Shown here: positions 1 through 12,328 of the stretch, one piece after another
Layout of the letters: each line of letters starts with the position of its first letter
How positions within the stretch are numbered: position 1 is the stretch's first letter
Source of the DNA: Vibrio sinensis
GTDB taxonomy: Bacteria > Pseudomonadota > Gammaproteobacteria > Enterobacterales > Vibrionaceae
Length of the DNA stretch: 64,000 nucleotides
Reading direction: 5' to 3'
NCBI RefSeq assembly: GCF_003605645.1
Contig: NZ_QVMU01000022.1
Coordinates: 1-64,000 of the forward strand
The notes under the pieces: model-generated
Database searches by the model: none
What the model saw: the letters and a program-made list of their open reading frames with translations, nothing else
What the model was told of the DNA's origin: nothing
Position numbers and translations under genes: made by a program

Positions 1-2792
<2,792 letters not shown>

Positions 2793-2943
2793 ATGAGGCT
2801 CAGTCTTGTACTTAGTTAACGATAAATAATATGATCTGTTAAATATATCGGATAAAGGTGCCAAAACTATAGGCATAGTGGCAAAAAATGTGTGGCTGAC
2901 GCAATAATCGCAGTAATCTCACACAATTCATGCTCATCCGATT

Positions 2944-2972
2944 AAAAAAGCCCCACACAATGGCGAGGCTTT
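2944..2972 (-). terminator. Rho-independent terminator of the pdxB-asd operon
   Basis: On the minus strand, AAAGCC and GGCTTT arms enclose a GC-rich stem and are followed by a T run. It lies about 55 bp after the asd stop and separates it from hubP. Confidence 0.75.
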
Positions 2973-3026
2973 GATTAACATCATCGAAGGTATGCTGCAT
3001 GTCGCAAAATACCTAGTGCTAAATAC

Positions 3027-4040
3027 CTAGTAGTAGTCACGAATCAGTACTTCAGCAATTTGAACTGCGTTCGTTGCCGCGCCTTTACGTACGTTGTCAG
3101 CAACGACCCAAAGGTTAACACCACTGTGATGGCTAATGTCATTACGAATACGGCCAACCATTACGTGGTCTTTACCACCAGAATCACGAACTTGGCTAGG
3201 GAAGTCATCACCTTGGAAAACTTCAATACCATCAGTATTCTCTAACAACTGAGTGACTTCTTGAGCATCGATTGGTGCACGAGTCTCTACATGTACCGCT
3301 TCTGCATGACCAAAGAATACGGGTACTCGTACACAAGTAGGGTTAACCATGATCGATGGATCATTGAAAATTTTCTGAGTCTCCCAGACCATTTTCATCT
3401 CTTCTTTGGTATAACCGTTTTCCATCATCTGATCGATTTGAGGAATACAGTTAAATGCAATTTGATGAGGGAACTGTTCTGGTTCTGCTGGCATACCATT
3501 TAGCAGTTTTGCAGTTTGGCTTGCTAGTTCATCAATACCTGATTTACCCGCTCCAGAAACTGATTGGTAAGTAGAGACGTTAATACGTTCAATACCAACA
3601 GCATCATGAATCGGTTTCAGAGCCACTAGCATCTGGATAGTTGAACAGTTCGGGTTTGCAATAATATTGCGGTTACGAAACTCTGCAATTGCCTCAGGGT
3701 TTACTTCTGGCACAACGAGTGGAACATCATATTCATAGCGGAACTGTGACGTGTTATCTATAACAATAACGCCCTCATCCGCCGCAATAGGAGCCCACTT
3801 CGCCGATAATTCGCTGCCAGCAGAAAACAGTGCAATATGAGCTTGAGACCAGTCAAACTCCTCAACGTTTTGTACGCGTGTTGTTTTACCATTAAAGCGG
3901 TATGTTTTTCCTTCACTGCGCTCACTCGCCAATAGGTATATTTCGCCTACTGGAAATTTACGCTCCTGAAGCACTTCAATAATAGTCTCACCGACGGCGC
4001 CTGTTGCGCCAAACACGGCCACGTTAAATTGTTGGCTCAT
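3027..4040 (-). CDS. asd: Aspartate-semialdehyde dehydrogenase
   Basis: It makes L-aspartate-4-semialdehyde from aspartyl phosphate with NADPH, the branch point to lysine/DAP, threonine and methionine. The 337 residues include GATGAVG (11-17) for NADP binding, the catalytic Cys132 in NPNCSTIQM, Lys215 and Arg238 for substrate binding, and His244. These residues mark it as a real ASADH, unlike the Usg paralogue of enterobacteria, which lacks them. Its start overlaps the end of pdxB by 4 bp, so the two are probably translationally coupled. A terminator follows. The length is that of the shorter Vibrio form (asd2 type in V. cholerae). Confidence 0.96.
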   Translation of the reverse strand: MSQQFNVAVFGATGAVGETIIEVLQERKFPVGEIYLLASERSEGKTYRFNGKTTRVQNVEEFDWSQAHIALFSAGSELSAKWAPIAADEGVIVIDNTSQFRYEYDVPLVVPEVNPEAIAEFRNRNIIANPNCSTIQMLVALKPIHDAVGIERINVSTYQSVSGAGKSGIDELASQTAKLLNGMPAEPEQFPHQIAFNCIPQIDQMMENGYTKEEMKMVWETQKIFNDPSIMVNPTCVRVPVFFGHAEAVHVETRAPIDAQEVTQLLENTDGIEVFQGDDFPSQVRDSGGKDHVMVGRIRNDISHHSGVNLWVVADNVRKGAATNAVQIAEVLIRDYY

Positions 4041-5170
4041 TCACTTACCTCAACTTGAAAACCTAATTTCGCTAATGGGTCCAGATTACAATCTTGGCTT
4101 CCCATTAACTTAACCGCTCCATATTCACGTCTGTCCCAGTAATCTTTACGCATTTGGTCAAAACTACCTGGTTTATGGATCTCACGACGGAATAGAGCGT
4201 CATCTTTACGCACATCATAAATTATCTGAGTCAGATTGTGCAGCGTTGCTTCATCCCATGTTGTTTCTAATTTTAGCTGTGGAATTGGAGCAATTGGTAA
4301 TAATTCACTCGCGGCTGCAGTCAGTGGGTTACCTAAAAATTCACAATAGCTATTAAAAATCATGGTCGTACCGCGCGCTTTACCCTCTAAGCCATAGCCT
4401 GCAACGTGCGGGGTTGCGAATGCTAGCAGAGGTAGAAGCTCCATATCAACGTCTGGTTCATACTCAAAGACATCTAATGCAGCAATAAAACCATCATTTT
4501 TCATTAAACGACGCTTAAGAGCTTCATTATCAACCACTGGGCCACGTGCAGCATTGATTAGAATCTGATCGCCACGTAATTGACCCAGTATAGATTCATT
4601 GATCAAGTGATGTGTTGGGAATGGTCCTGACTTAGTAATTGGGGTATGTAGTGAAATCACATCAGCGGTTTCTAATAAGGTTTCTAAGTCCGTAAAGCTA
4701 CGAGCATCACCTTGCGCTTGTTTGATAGGATCATTAATCAGCACCTTAATTCCGATGCCTTCCAAACACGTTTGTAGATATGAACCGACTTGACCTGCGC
4801 CAATAATACCAACGGTCTTATTAAAGACAGAAAAACCTTCTTGCTGAGCAAGAACCATCATAATACTGAACACATATTCAGCGACGCCAACTTTGTTACA
4901 CCCTGGAGCCGCTGTAAAGAATATGTTTTTTTCTTTCAACAACTCTTGATCAACGTGATCCATACCTGCCGTTGCAGTACCGACAAATTTGAGTTTATTC
5001 GCTTTGGCTATTAATTCAGCGTTAACTTTAGTCACTGAACGAATCATTAGTGCATCAATATCGACCAGATCTTCAGCTGTTAACGAACGGCCTGGTTTAA
5101 GAATGACGTCACCTAGTTGACTAAATAACTCTTTTGCGTAGGGCATGTTTTCATCGATAAGGATTTTCAT
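4037..5170 (-). CDS. pdxB: Erythronate-4-phosphate dehydrogenase
   Basis: This is the second step of DXP-dependent pyridoxal phosphate synthesis, oxidising 4-phosphoerythronate with NAD. It is a D-2-hydroxyacid dehydrogenase: GIIGAGQVG at 121-129 is the dinucleotide-binding motif, NAARGPVVD contains the substrate-binding Arg, and ATPHVAGYGLEGKARG contains the catalytic His. The C-terminal extension after residue 290 is the PdxB-specific dimerisation domain. Length (377) is normal. It is first in the pdxB-asd operon, with its promoter presumably in 5171-5252. Confidence 0.97.
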   Translation of the reverse strand: MKILIDENMPYAKELFSQLGDVILKPGRSLTAEDLVDIDALMIRSVTKVNAELIAKANKLKFVGTATAGMDHVDQELLKEKNIFFTAAPGCNKVGVAEYVFSIMMVLAQQEGFSVFNKTVGIIGAGQVGSYLQTCLEGIGIKVLINDPIKQAQGDARSFTDLETLLETADVISLHTPITKSGPFPTHHLINESILGQLRGDQILINAARGPVVDNEALKRRLMKNDGFIAALDVFEYEPDVDMELLPLLAFATPHVAGYGLEGKARGTTMIFNSYCEFLGNPLTAAASELLPIAPIPQLKLETTWDEATLHNLTQIIYDVRKDDALFRREIHKPGSFDQMRKDYWDRREYGAVKLMGSQDCNLDPLAKLGFQVEVSE

Positions 5171-5252
5171 AGCTTCTATTTCTTAGTGAATAATGCTGAG
5201 ATTGTGCAAAAAAGCAGCCTAAGTGTCGAGCTAATTTCCTTAGTCCAGAAAA

Positions 5253-5280
5253 GAAAAATGCCCGACATAATGTCGGGCAA
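5253..5280 (-). terminator. Terminator of fabB / FarS
   Basis: A perfect 9-bp stem (TGCCCGACA with TGTCGGGCA, 3-nt loop, 5259-5279) is followed on the minus strand by TTTTTC. Confidence 0.9.
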
Positions 5281-5410
5281 CAATCCAGAACAAAAGGATC
5301 CTAACCCGCTCTCCAGGGGTTAGAGTCTGCGTCTGTTGATTGATTCGTAAACCAATCTGCTCCGGAAACTGGATTCTACATTAACTCACGTTAATGCAGA
5401 CATTCAGGTA
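5253..5410 (-). ncRNA. farS: fabB 3' UTR with probable FarS-type small RNA
   Basis: In V. cholerae the sRNA FarS is cut from the 3' UTR of fabB mRNA and represses fadE-type fatty-acid degradation genes through Hfq. Here the fabB stop is followed by a 158-nt 3' UTR with no ORF. It contains a 7-bp hairpin (5301-5307 with 5317-5323) and ends in a strong intrinsic terminator with a U run, as Hfq-binding 3'-UTR sRNAs do. The position and terminator are seen directly. Identity as FarS rests on gene context and not on a sequence alignment. The mature 5' end cannot be placed from sequence; the mature RNA is probably the terminator-proximal half. Confidence 0.62.
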
Positions 5411-6622
5411 TTAAGCTTGGTACTTCTTGATAACAAGCGTCGCGTTCGTACCACCGAAACCAAAGCTGTTTGACATCACTGTGTTCAGTTCTGTTTCACG
5501 CATTTCAGTAACGATGTCTAAACCTGCTGCTGCTTCATCAAGATTATCGATGTTGATGCTTGGTGCTACAAAACCGTTGTGCAGCATTAGCGTTGAATAG
5601 ATAGCTTCATGTACACCCGCCGCACCTAGTGCATGGCCTGTCATTGCTTTAGTTGCAGAGATTGCTGGGCTATGGCCACCAAATACTTCTTGAATTGCAC
5701 CTAGCTCTTTAACATCGCCAACAGGTGTTGAAGTACCATGAGTATTCACGTAATCAACACTATCTAGACCTTGCATCGCCATCTTCATACAACGAACAGC
5801 ACCTTCACCAGAAGGTGCTACCATGTCGTAACCGTCTGATGTTGCGCCGTAGCCAACAATCTCACCGTAGATTTTTGCGCCACGAGCAAGAGCATGTTCT
5901 AGCTCTTCGATAACCATCATGCCGCCGCCACCAGAGATAACAAAGCCATCACGGTTTGCATCGTATGTGCGTGATGCAAGTTCTGGTGTTTCATTGTATT
6001 TAGTTGATAGTGCGCCCATCGCATCGAACATCATTGTTAATGTCCAATCAAGCTCTTCACCACCACCAGCAAATACAATATCTTGTTTGCCAAGTTGAAT
6101 CAGTTCCATTGCATGACCAATACAGTGTGCAGATGTTGCACATGCAGAACTCATTGAGTAGTTAACACCGCGAATTTTGAATGGTGTTGCTAGACATGCA
6201 GAAACGGTAGAAGACATTGTACGTGGTACCATGTAAGGCCCAATACGTTTTACGCCTTTCTCACGAAGAGTGTCGACTGCTACCGCTTGGTTTAGAGAAG
6301 ACGCACCACCAGAACCAGCAACAATACCGGTACGGTCATTGGAAACTTGATCTTCAGATAAGCCAGCATCTTCAATTGCTTGTTGCATAGATAGGTATGC
6401 ATACGCAGCCGCATCACCCATAAAGCGCATCTGCTTACGATCAATGTGTTCTGCTGGATTGATTTTTAAATCACCCCAAACCTGAGAACGCAGACCTTTT
6501 TCTTTAAACTGCTCAGAAGCAGTAATGCCAGATTTACCCGCTTTAAGAGACGCTAGAACTTCTTCGACGTTGTTACCGATACTTGAAACAATTCCCATAC
6601 CGGTGATTACGACTCGTTTCAT
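5411..6622 (-). CDS. fabB: 3-oxoacyl-ACP synthase I
   Basis: Condensing enzyme of type II fatty acid synthesis, needed for unsaturated fatty acids. The 403 residues carry the thiolase-fold triad: Cys161 (SSACATSAH), His295 (NTHGTSTPVGD) and His330 (TKAMTGHALGAAG), with Lys325. Numbering is close to E. coli FabB (Cys163, His298, His333). It is divergent from mnmC, as in E. coli. FadR and FabR usually control fabB; I could not identify their operators with confidence in 6623-6700. The 3' UTR probably yields an sRNA. Confidence 0.97.
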   Translation of the reverse strand: MKRVVITGMGIVSSIGNNVEEVLASLKAGKSGITASEQFKEKGLRSQVWGDLKINPAEHIDRKQMRFMGDAAAYAYLSMQQAIEDAGLSEDQVSNDRTGIVAGSGGASSLNQAVAVDTLREKGVKRIGPYMVPRTMSSTVSACLATPFKIRGVNYSMSSACATSAHCIGHAMELIQLGKQDIVFAGGGEELDWTLTMMFDAMGALSTKYNETPELASRTYDANRDGFVISGGGGMMVIEELEHALARGAKIYGEIVGYGATSDGYDMVAPSGEGAVRCMKMAMQGLDSVDYVNTHGTSTPVGDVKELGAIQEVFGGHSPAISATKAMTGHALGAAGVHEAIYSTLMLHNGFVAPSINIDNLDEAAAGLDIVTEMRETELNTVMSNSFGFGGTNATLVIKKYQA

Positions 6623-6843
6623 TATGACATTCCTATAATTCTAAAAATTGACGCTCAATGTAGCTAAACCACAATGCGTAAGCTCAGTTTAATGTAAAAA
6701 GCTAATCTGTGGTGAAAAAACTATACAATGAACGTTATCACGCCCTGATGATAACTAAGAAGACCATCAGAAGTGGTCAGCTTTCCTATAAAACCGTACA
6801 ATCTCCTACACTTTATCGGTTGTTTTCACAGTTCTCGGATATT

Positions 6844-8862
6844 ATGACCTCGATTACCAATGCTCAATTAGGCTGGAACGAAGTAGGGACACCTGTTTCT
6901 GATCAGTTTGATGACGTTTACTTCTCTAATGTAAACGGCTTAGAAGAAACACGTTACGTTTTCTTAAAACAAAATCACCTACCTGAAAGATGGCAAACTT
7001 ATGAGCAACGTCGATTCGTTATCGGAGAGACTGGGTTTGGCACTGGGTTAAATTTTTTAGCAGTATGGCAATGGTTTGACCATTTCCGACAACAAAACCC
7101 TGATGCGCAAGTTAAAGAGCTGCATTTTATCAGCTTTGAAAAATATCCTTTAAGTAAGGATGACTTGATCAAGGCGCATCAAGCATGGCCTGAATTAGCA
7201 GATTATGCCAAACAGTTACAAGAGCACTATCCTATTGCCGTTCCTGAATGCCATCGTATTGTGCTGGCTGATGGTGCGATTACTTTAGATCTCTGGTTTG
7301 GTGATATTAAAGACTGCATGCCTATGGTACCCGTTCCTGAACAAGGGCTCATTGATGCTTGGTTCCTTGATGGTTTTGCGCCGAGCAAAAACCCAGAGAT
7401 GTGGAACCAAGACTTGTTCAATAACATGGCTACTCTGGCAAAAAAAGAGTGCAGTTGCGCCACCTTTACTGCTGCCGGTTTTGTTCGTAGAGGATTGATT
7501 GAAGCCGGATTTGACATGAAAAAAGTCAAAGGTTTTGGTACTAAGCGAGAAATGATTGCTGGCCAATTTAATCAGCGTGAAATGAAAAGTAACATCAAAC
7601 CATGGTTTGCTTGTACGCCAAGTTCTTCACATGATGATATTGCCATCATTGGCGGTGGTATCGCTAGTGCCACACTCGCCAAAACCTTGGTTCGTCGTGG
7701 GCAAAGAGTCACACTCTATTGCCAAGATGAACAAGCGGCTCAAGGAGCGTCCGGAAACCGTCAAGGTGCTGTCTACCCGTTACTCACGGGTAAACCGACT
7801 CCAGTTTCTCGCATTTTCGCACCCGCTTTTTTGTTTGCTCGTCAATTTGTCGATCAAGCCGCTGTCACTATTAAGTTTGACCATGACTGGTGTGGTATTA
7901 CACAGCTAATGTGGGATGAGAAAGCAACCATCAAGTTGAACAATATCCTTGAGGGAAATTTCAACCCACTCCTCATTGATTACCAAACGCCAGAGCAAAC
8001 AGCAGATCGAATTGGATTACCCATTGATCAAGCAAGTGTTTATTACTCTCTAGGTGGGTGGTTGTCTCCTGCGGAATTGACACAAGGGCTTATCGAAGAG
8101 CTAAGTTCCAATCCACTGTTTTCTGTTAAGTTCAACCATAAGGTCACAAAGCTTGATTGGCATGAAAGCAAAAATGAGTGGTGCTTGACCTGTGATTCCA
8201 CCAGTTTTAATCACGATACGGTCATTATTGCTAATGGACATCAGTTCTCTGAGTTAGAACCAACGAACGATATCCCATTAGGACAAGTAAAAGGACAAGT
8301 GAGTCATATACCGACTACCGATACTTTAGCTCAGTTGAAAACAGTTCTTTGTTATGACGGCTATATGACCCCAATGAACCCAAATAATGCCCATCACTGT
8401 ATTGGGGCTAGTTATGATCGTACTCACATCGATAACCAATTCGATGCTGTCGCTCAACAAGAAAATGGCAACAAGTTACGTCACTGCATCCCGAACCAAA
8501 CATGGCCAAATGATGTCAACACGACCAGTAACCTCTCTCGCCAAGGCGTTCGTTGTGTTAGTCGTGACCACCTACCTTTTGTTGGCGGTGTCGGATTACT
8601 CGAAGAAACAAAGCGATGCTACGCGGATTTAGCATCGCAATCAGAGCAAGATGTCATACCCGTACCTCAGCATCAAAACTTATACTGTTTGCTGGGTTTA
8701 GGCTCCAGAGGTCTAAGTTCAGCACCATTAATGGCTGAAGTATTAGCATCACAAATTTGTGGTGACCCGTTGCCTTTGCCTGTCAATGTACTTAAAGAAA
8801 TCCACCCAAGTCGAATGTGGGTTCGACGATTAAAGAAAGGAAAAGCCCTCACTGAGCGCTAG
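6844..8862 (+). CDS. mnmC: Bifunctional tRNA mnm5s2U34 methyltransferase/oxidoreductase
   Basis: It completes 5-methylaminomethyl-2-thiouridine at the tRNA wobble base. The N-terminal part (1-250) is a SAM-dependent methyltransferase with GETGFGTGLNFL and DAWFLDGFAPSKNP. The C-terminal part (from 264) is an FAD-dependent oxidoreductase opening with DIAIIGGGIASATLA and ending in LLGLGSRGLSSAPL. The reading frame stays open back to a GTG at 6709, but the family starts at MTSITNAQLGW, so I chose the ATG at 6844. This gives 672 residues, close to the E. coli length of 668. The 45 codons upstream resemble no MnmC N-terminus. A terminator follows at 8890. Confidence 0.95.
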   Translation: MTSITNAQLGWNEVGTPVSDQFDDVYFSNVNGLEETRYVFLKQNHLPERWQTYEQRRFVIGETGFGTGLNFLAVWQWFDHFRQQNPDAQVKELHFISFEKYPLSKDDLIKAHQAWPELADYAKQLQEHYPIAVPECHRIVLADGAITLDLWFGDIKDCMPMVPVPEQGLIDAWFLDGFAPSKNPEMWNQDLFNNMATLAKKECSCATFTAAGFVRRGLIEAGFDMKKVKGFGTKREMIAGQFNQREMKSNIKPWFACTPSSSHDDIAIIGGGIASATLAKTLVRRGQRVTLYCQDEQAAQGASGNRQGAVYPLLTGKPTPVSRIFAPAFLFARQFVDQAAVTIKFDHDWCGITQLMWDEKATIKLNNILEGNFNPLLIDYQTPEQTADRIGLPIDQASVYYSLGGWLSPAELTQGLIEELSSNPLFSVKFNHKVTKLDWHESKNEWCLTCDSTSFNHDTVIIANGHQFSELEPTNDIPLGQVKGQVSHIPTTDTLAQLKTVLCYDGYMTPMNPNNAHHCIGASYDRTHIDNQFDAVAQQENGNKLRHCIPNQTWPNDVNTTSNLSRQGVRCVSRDHLPFVGGVGLLEETKRCYADLASQSEQDVIPVPQHQNLYCLLGLGSRGLSSAPLMAEVLASQICGDPLPLPVNVLKEIHPSRMWVRRLKKGKALTER

Positions 8863-8889
8863 TCGATAATCTAAAACGTTAATATGTAA

Positions 8890-8918
8890 AAACGCCTCGA
8901 TTGATTCGAGGCGTTTTC
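8890..8918. terminator. Bidirectional terminator after mnmC
   Basis: A perfect stem ACGCCTCGA / TCGAGGCGT has TTTTC on the plus side and a matching T run on the minus side. It serves mnmC and the convergent FMN reductase gene. Confidence 0.9.
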
Positions 8919-8967
8919 TATTCAATTATCCGTGATTACGTTGAGCTAATCATGAAAACTGACTCTC

Positions 8968-9492
8968 TTACTTAAGTGCTTCGACTGCTTTTTGCAGTTC
9001 TTCCGCTAATTCAATAGAGCGCAATGCACCACTATCTAAGTCGAAATTTTCATAAAAACTGGGAATTGATAATGATGCTTTCAGATCCGCGCCAAAATAA
9101 GGAGCAGAGCCCGTCGCCGCCGCTAATACCGATTTTGCACCACCGGGGCCAGGTGAAGTTGCTAGATAAACCGCCGGTTTATTTTGAAAGACTTCTCGCT
9201 CAATACGCGTCGACCAATCAAATAGATTTTTATACGCTGCCGTATATGAACCATTATGTTCAGCAAAAGAAACGATCAATGCGTCTGCCGCTGCTATATC
9301 AGCCAAGAATGCTTTCGCACCATCAGCCTGACCTATCTCTCTTTCCATATCTTCACTGAATAACGGTACGTCATAGTCATTCAAATCCAATACTTGTACA
9401 TCGGCATTCTCAATAAAGTTAGCCGCATATATAGCCAACGTTTTATTAATGGATGTTGTGCTTGTTGAAGCACCGAAAACAACGACTTTCAT
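8968..9492 (-). CDS. NAD(P)H-dependent FMN reductase family protein
   Basis: The 174-residue protein has a flavodoxin-like fold. It opens with the VVVFGAST phosphate-binding loop of the NADPH_FMN_red family, contains AEHNGSYTAAYKNLFDW, the usual FMN/dimer motif, and has SPGPGG near residue 113. Such proteins reduce FMN or quinones in the cytoplasm. It is convergent to mnmC and stands alone. The substrate cannot be inferred. Confidence 0.85.
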   Translation of the reverse strand: MKVVVFGASTSTTSINKTLAIYAANFIENADVQVLDLNDYDVPLFSEDMEREIGQADGAKAFLADIAAADALIVSFAEHNGSYTAAYKNLFDWSTRIEREVFQNKPAVYLATSPGPGGAKSVLAAATGSAPYFGADLKASLSIPSFYENFDLDSGALRSIELAEELQKAVEALK

Positions 9493-9740
9493 AATGGTAT
9501 CCTTACTCTTTACTCACGTTATTGTCTATTTAGACTATGCGATTCCTGAGTACTTCACCATTAAAAAGTTTCTACGGCCTTAATCGAAAATTTTGAACAA
9601 ATAACGTCGAGATAGCAGGGTTAACTGAATTGCTGAAAAAATCAGATGGTAGACAACGGCACCGATTTGAAAATCGAATTATTCTAAATTGAGAATGGGT
9701 AACCCCATCTACCAACTAAACAAACTCGTTATCTAGATAG

Positions 9741-10004
9741 TTAGATATGGTTAACGAGTTCATCCCACAAATCATTGACGACAATACGATCTGCCGGAGT
9801 TAACTCGGTACGAGCTGCTTCAAGAGAAGCGTCTACACGAGATTTAAGATCAGCAACATTGACTAATCCATCTTCTTCACAAGAAGCCGCTGAAAGCGAA
9901 ATATGCCCACGTAAGTAACCACCAGCAAACAACTCATCGTCTGATGCTGTTGATACACGCTCATCTATCAGTCCAAGTAACTTCTCTTCGTATTCAATAA
10001 TCAT
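9741..10004 (-). CDS. yfcL: YfcL family protein
   Basis: A small acidic cytoplasmic protein of 87 residues (MIIEYEEKLLGLIDERV...). In E. coli yfcL lies between mnmC and epmC, and the same order holds here, which supports the assignment. No catalytic motif is visible and the function is unknown. It is divergent from the LruC-domain gene. Confidence 0.8.
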   Translation of the reverse strand: MIIEYEEKLLGLIDERVSTASDDELFAGGYLRGHISLSAASCEEDGLVNVADLKSRVDASLEAARTELTPADRIVVNDLWDELVNHI

Positions 10005-10106
10005 CTTTCAAATATGCCTAATTTAGTTTGATTCTCAAAAAGAAAGCAGAGCTTCTCACATTGAGAATTTTAACGCAAACACTACGTATTATAAGGCCTC
10101 AACAGG

Positions 10107-10122
10107 TGGCACAGCCTATGCA
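10107..10122 (+). promoter_or_regulatory. Possible sigma-54 promoter of the LruC module
   Basis: TGGCACAGCCTATGCA has the GG and GC doublets separated by 10 bp as in -24/-12 promoters (consensus TGGCAC-N5-TTGC). One base of the -12 box differs. A start point near 10133 would leave a leader of about 40 nt before the ATG at 10172. Confidence 0.5.
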
Positions 10123-10171
10123 CTACTACTGGAAACCACGAAAAATATAACATTCACACAAGGATGAGTTG

Positions 10172-12316
10172 ATGAAAACGAACCTATTTAAACACTCCGT
10201 TCTATTCATGGCAGTCAGTCTTGGCTATAGCACCAGTGTATTGGCTGAAACACCCTTTACCTCATGCCCGACTCAGGCTTTTTTAATACAGAACCCATCA
10301 GGCAAACCTATTGCCTATGGCGTTGATATAGATGTAGGTAGCTATTCCACCTTATCTTGGGAGGTCGGTCCTAGCAAAATCAATGGTGTTGGATTTAGTA
10401 AACATGATGATTATATCTATGGCTGGGATTATGGCGCAAAATCATTGACCCGTATTGGCTCCGACTTTGTATCTAATCCTCTTTCAGTCAGTAACTTAGG
10501 CATAGCTCCGACTTCATTCTACGTTGGTGATGTCTCCGTCGATGATAACGCTTGGTTTGGTTATCGAATCAATTACGGTCTGTTTCGCATCGACCTAACG
10601 ACTTTAGCAATGACGCAAATCGCAACGTCGGCCACCATTGGCAAAATCAAAATCCTCGATATGGCGTTTCACCCTGATGACGGTTTCATTTACTCCGTTG
10701 ATAACAGCGGCTATTTACAAAAAATAAACGCTCAAACCGGGACAAGTGAACGCCTAAATCAAGTTTTGAATAGCTCGACTTTAGGACACAGCTTGGCTTT
10801 TGGCGCTCAATATTTCGATGTTGATGGTTATCTCTATGCCAGTAACAACGGCAATGGGCATATTTTCCGAATTACCATTGATGGGAATAGTTCAAGCGCC
10901 GAATTCTTTGCTTATGGCCCTTCAAGTAACTCCAACGATGGAGCAAGATGCGCCCTTGCTCCTGTAGAGCCAAGTACCAACACCGATTTTGGTGATGCAC
11001 CTGATAGTTACGGTACACTTTTCTCATCTGCAGGTGCGCGACATGGTATTACCGATCTCAAGCTTGGAACAGTCATCGATGGTGAAACGGAGGCTTATGC
11101 ACATCCACTATCTGATGATAGCTCAGATGGAAGTAACGATGATGATGGCATCAGCTTTCCTATCCCACTCGAAATTGGGGCCACCAGTTTCATTTACGCA
11201 AATGTTGAGGGGTCGGATGGTGAGGGACTTCTTAGTGGTTGGGTTGACTGGGATCAGGACGGAAAATTTAATGATGATGAGCGCGTATTCAATAGTGAAT
11301 TTGTTGATGACGGACAAAACACTATCAACATTGCAGTTCCAAGTTGGGCAATTTCAGGAGCGACATGGGCTCGCTTCAGAATTAGTAACACTAGCGATAT
11401 AGGTCCTAATGGTGGTGTTGGTCAAGGTGAAGTCGAAGATTATCAAGTCAATGTTGCGGATCAGGGAGTTACAGTCGAAAACTATCCCATCGGATCAGAC
11501 TACACAACTTTTGCCTACGAAGATCAATACCCGAAAGTCGGGGACTACGATATGAATGACGTACTAATGAACGTTCGCTTTACGGAATACAGTCAAAACA
11601 ATAAAGTCATTCAGCTAAAAATTGAGGGGCAAATTGCTGCATTAGGCGGTGACTACCACTCAGGTTTTGCGATTAGATTACCGGGAATTGCTCCCAATTC
11701 TATAAAAAGCGACTCTGTTAAACTCATTATTGGAAGCGAAGTTCAAAGCTCAGAAGTACTTGAAACCGGAACTACGGATGCCGTGTTTATCATCCATGAG
11801 GATCTTTGGTCCGTCACAGAAGCTGGGGAATCTGTCAGTTGTAACATGTTCAGAACTGAAAATGGTTGCGGGACTTCCTATCGATTGCAATGGTCTCTAA
11901 TTGTGCCATTTAGTACTCCGATTGACAGTAGTGCTATGCCTGATTTTCCTTATGACCCATTCATTTTTGCAACACCTGGTTATTACTATGGTGAAATTGG
12001 CCAACAAGTTAGCAACGGTAACCCAGGGCGAGAAATCGAAATTCACCTTAAAAATAAAGCACCAACATCCAAGTTCAATACCGGCTACTTCGGAAAAGCT
12101 GATGATGCAACTAATGTCGGTGGCGGGGCCTATTTCCAAAATGAAAACGGTCTACCATGGGCAATTGAGATCCCACTAAATTGGCAACACCCACTGGAAA
12201 CAGTAGACATTTTACAGGCCTACCCTAAGTTTGCGGATTTCGCTCAAGACGCGAGTGGACAAACCGAACCAAGTTGGTACACCAACTCTATTCTCAATAA
12301 GATTTTTGTCGACTAA
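10172..12316 (+). CDS. Secreted LruC-domain protein with GEVED region
   Basis: The 714-residue protein has a signal peptide (1-25, cut after VLA). Residues about 27-265 contain repeated propeller-like strands (HDDYIYGWD, DGFIYSVDN, DGYLYASNN). Residues about 270-425 are a GEVED-type domain: TDFGDAPDSYGT, DWDQDGKFNDDE (a calcium-binding-like loop) and GEVEDYQVNV. The remainder is a LruC/DUF4842 domain with the hallmark FAYEDQYPKVGDYDMNDVL. I chose ATG 10172 over the in-frame TTG at 10169 because AGGA lies 7 nt upstream. The protein is extracellular or periplasmic; function unknown. It is followed after 12 bp by a lipoprotein gene, so the two form a unit. The pair interrupts the conserved yfcL-epmC order. 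Confidence 0.8.
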   Translation: MKTNLFKHSVLFMAVSLGYSTSVLAETPFTSCPTQAFLIQNPSGKPIAYGVDIDVGSYSTLSWEVGPSKINGVGFSKHDDYIYGWDYGAKSLTRIGSDFVSNPLSVSNLGIAPTSFYVGDVSVDDNAWFGYRINYGLFRIDLTTLAMTQIATSATIGKIKILDMAFHPDDGFIYSVDNSGYLQKINAQTGTSERLNQVLNSSTLGHSLAFGAQYFDVDGYLYASNNGNGHIFRITIDGNSSSAEFFAYGPSSNSNDGARCALAPVEPSTNTDFGDAPDSYGTLFSSAGARHGITDLKLGTVIDGETEAYAHPLSDDSSDGSNDDDGISFPIPLEIGATSFIYANVEGSDGEGLLSGWVDWDQDGKFNDDERVFNSEFVDDGQNTINIAVPSWAISGATWARFRISNTSDIGPNGGVGQGEVEDYQVNVADQGVTVENYPIGSDYTTFAYEDQYPKVGDYDMNDVLMNVRFTEYSQNNKVIQLKIEGQIAALGGDYHSGFAIRLPGIAPNSIKSDSVKLIIGSEVQSSEVLETGTTDAVFIIHEDLWSVTEAGESVSCNMFRTENGCGTSYRLQWSLIVPFSTPIDSSAMPDFPYDPFIFATPGYYYGEIGQQVSNGNPGREIEIHLKNKAPTSKFNTGYFGKADDATNVGGGAYFQNENGLPWAIEIPLNWQHPLETVDILQAYPKFADFAQDASGQTEPSWYTNSILNKIFVD

Positions 12317-12328
12317 GGAGTCATTAAA

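Noticed and set aside
6709..6843. Longer MnmC with a GTG start
   Set aside because: The extra 45 codons match no MnmC N-terminus, and the ATG at 6844 gives the normal length.
9493..9740. Gene or sRNA between the FMN reductase gene and yfcL
   Set aside because: Only short palindromes (such as CGATTTGAAAATCG) occur; there is no terminator-like end or ORF to support a gene.
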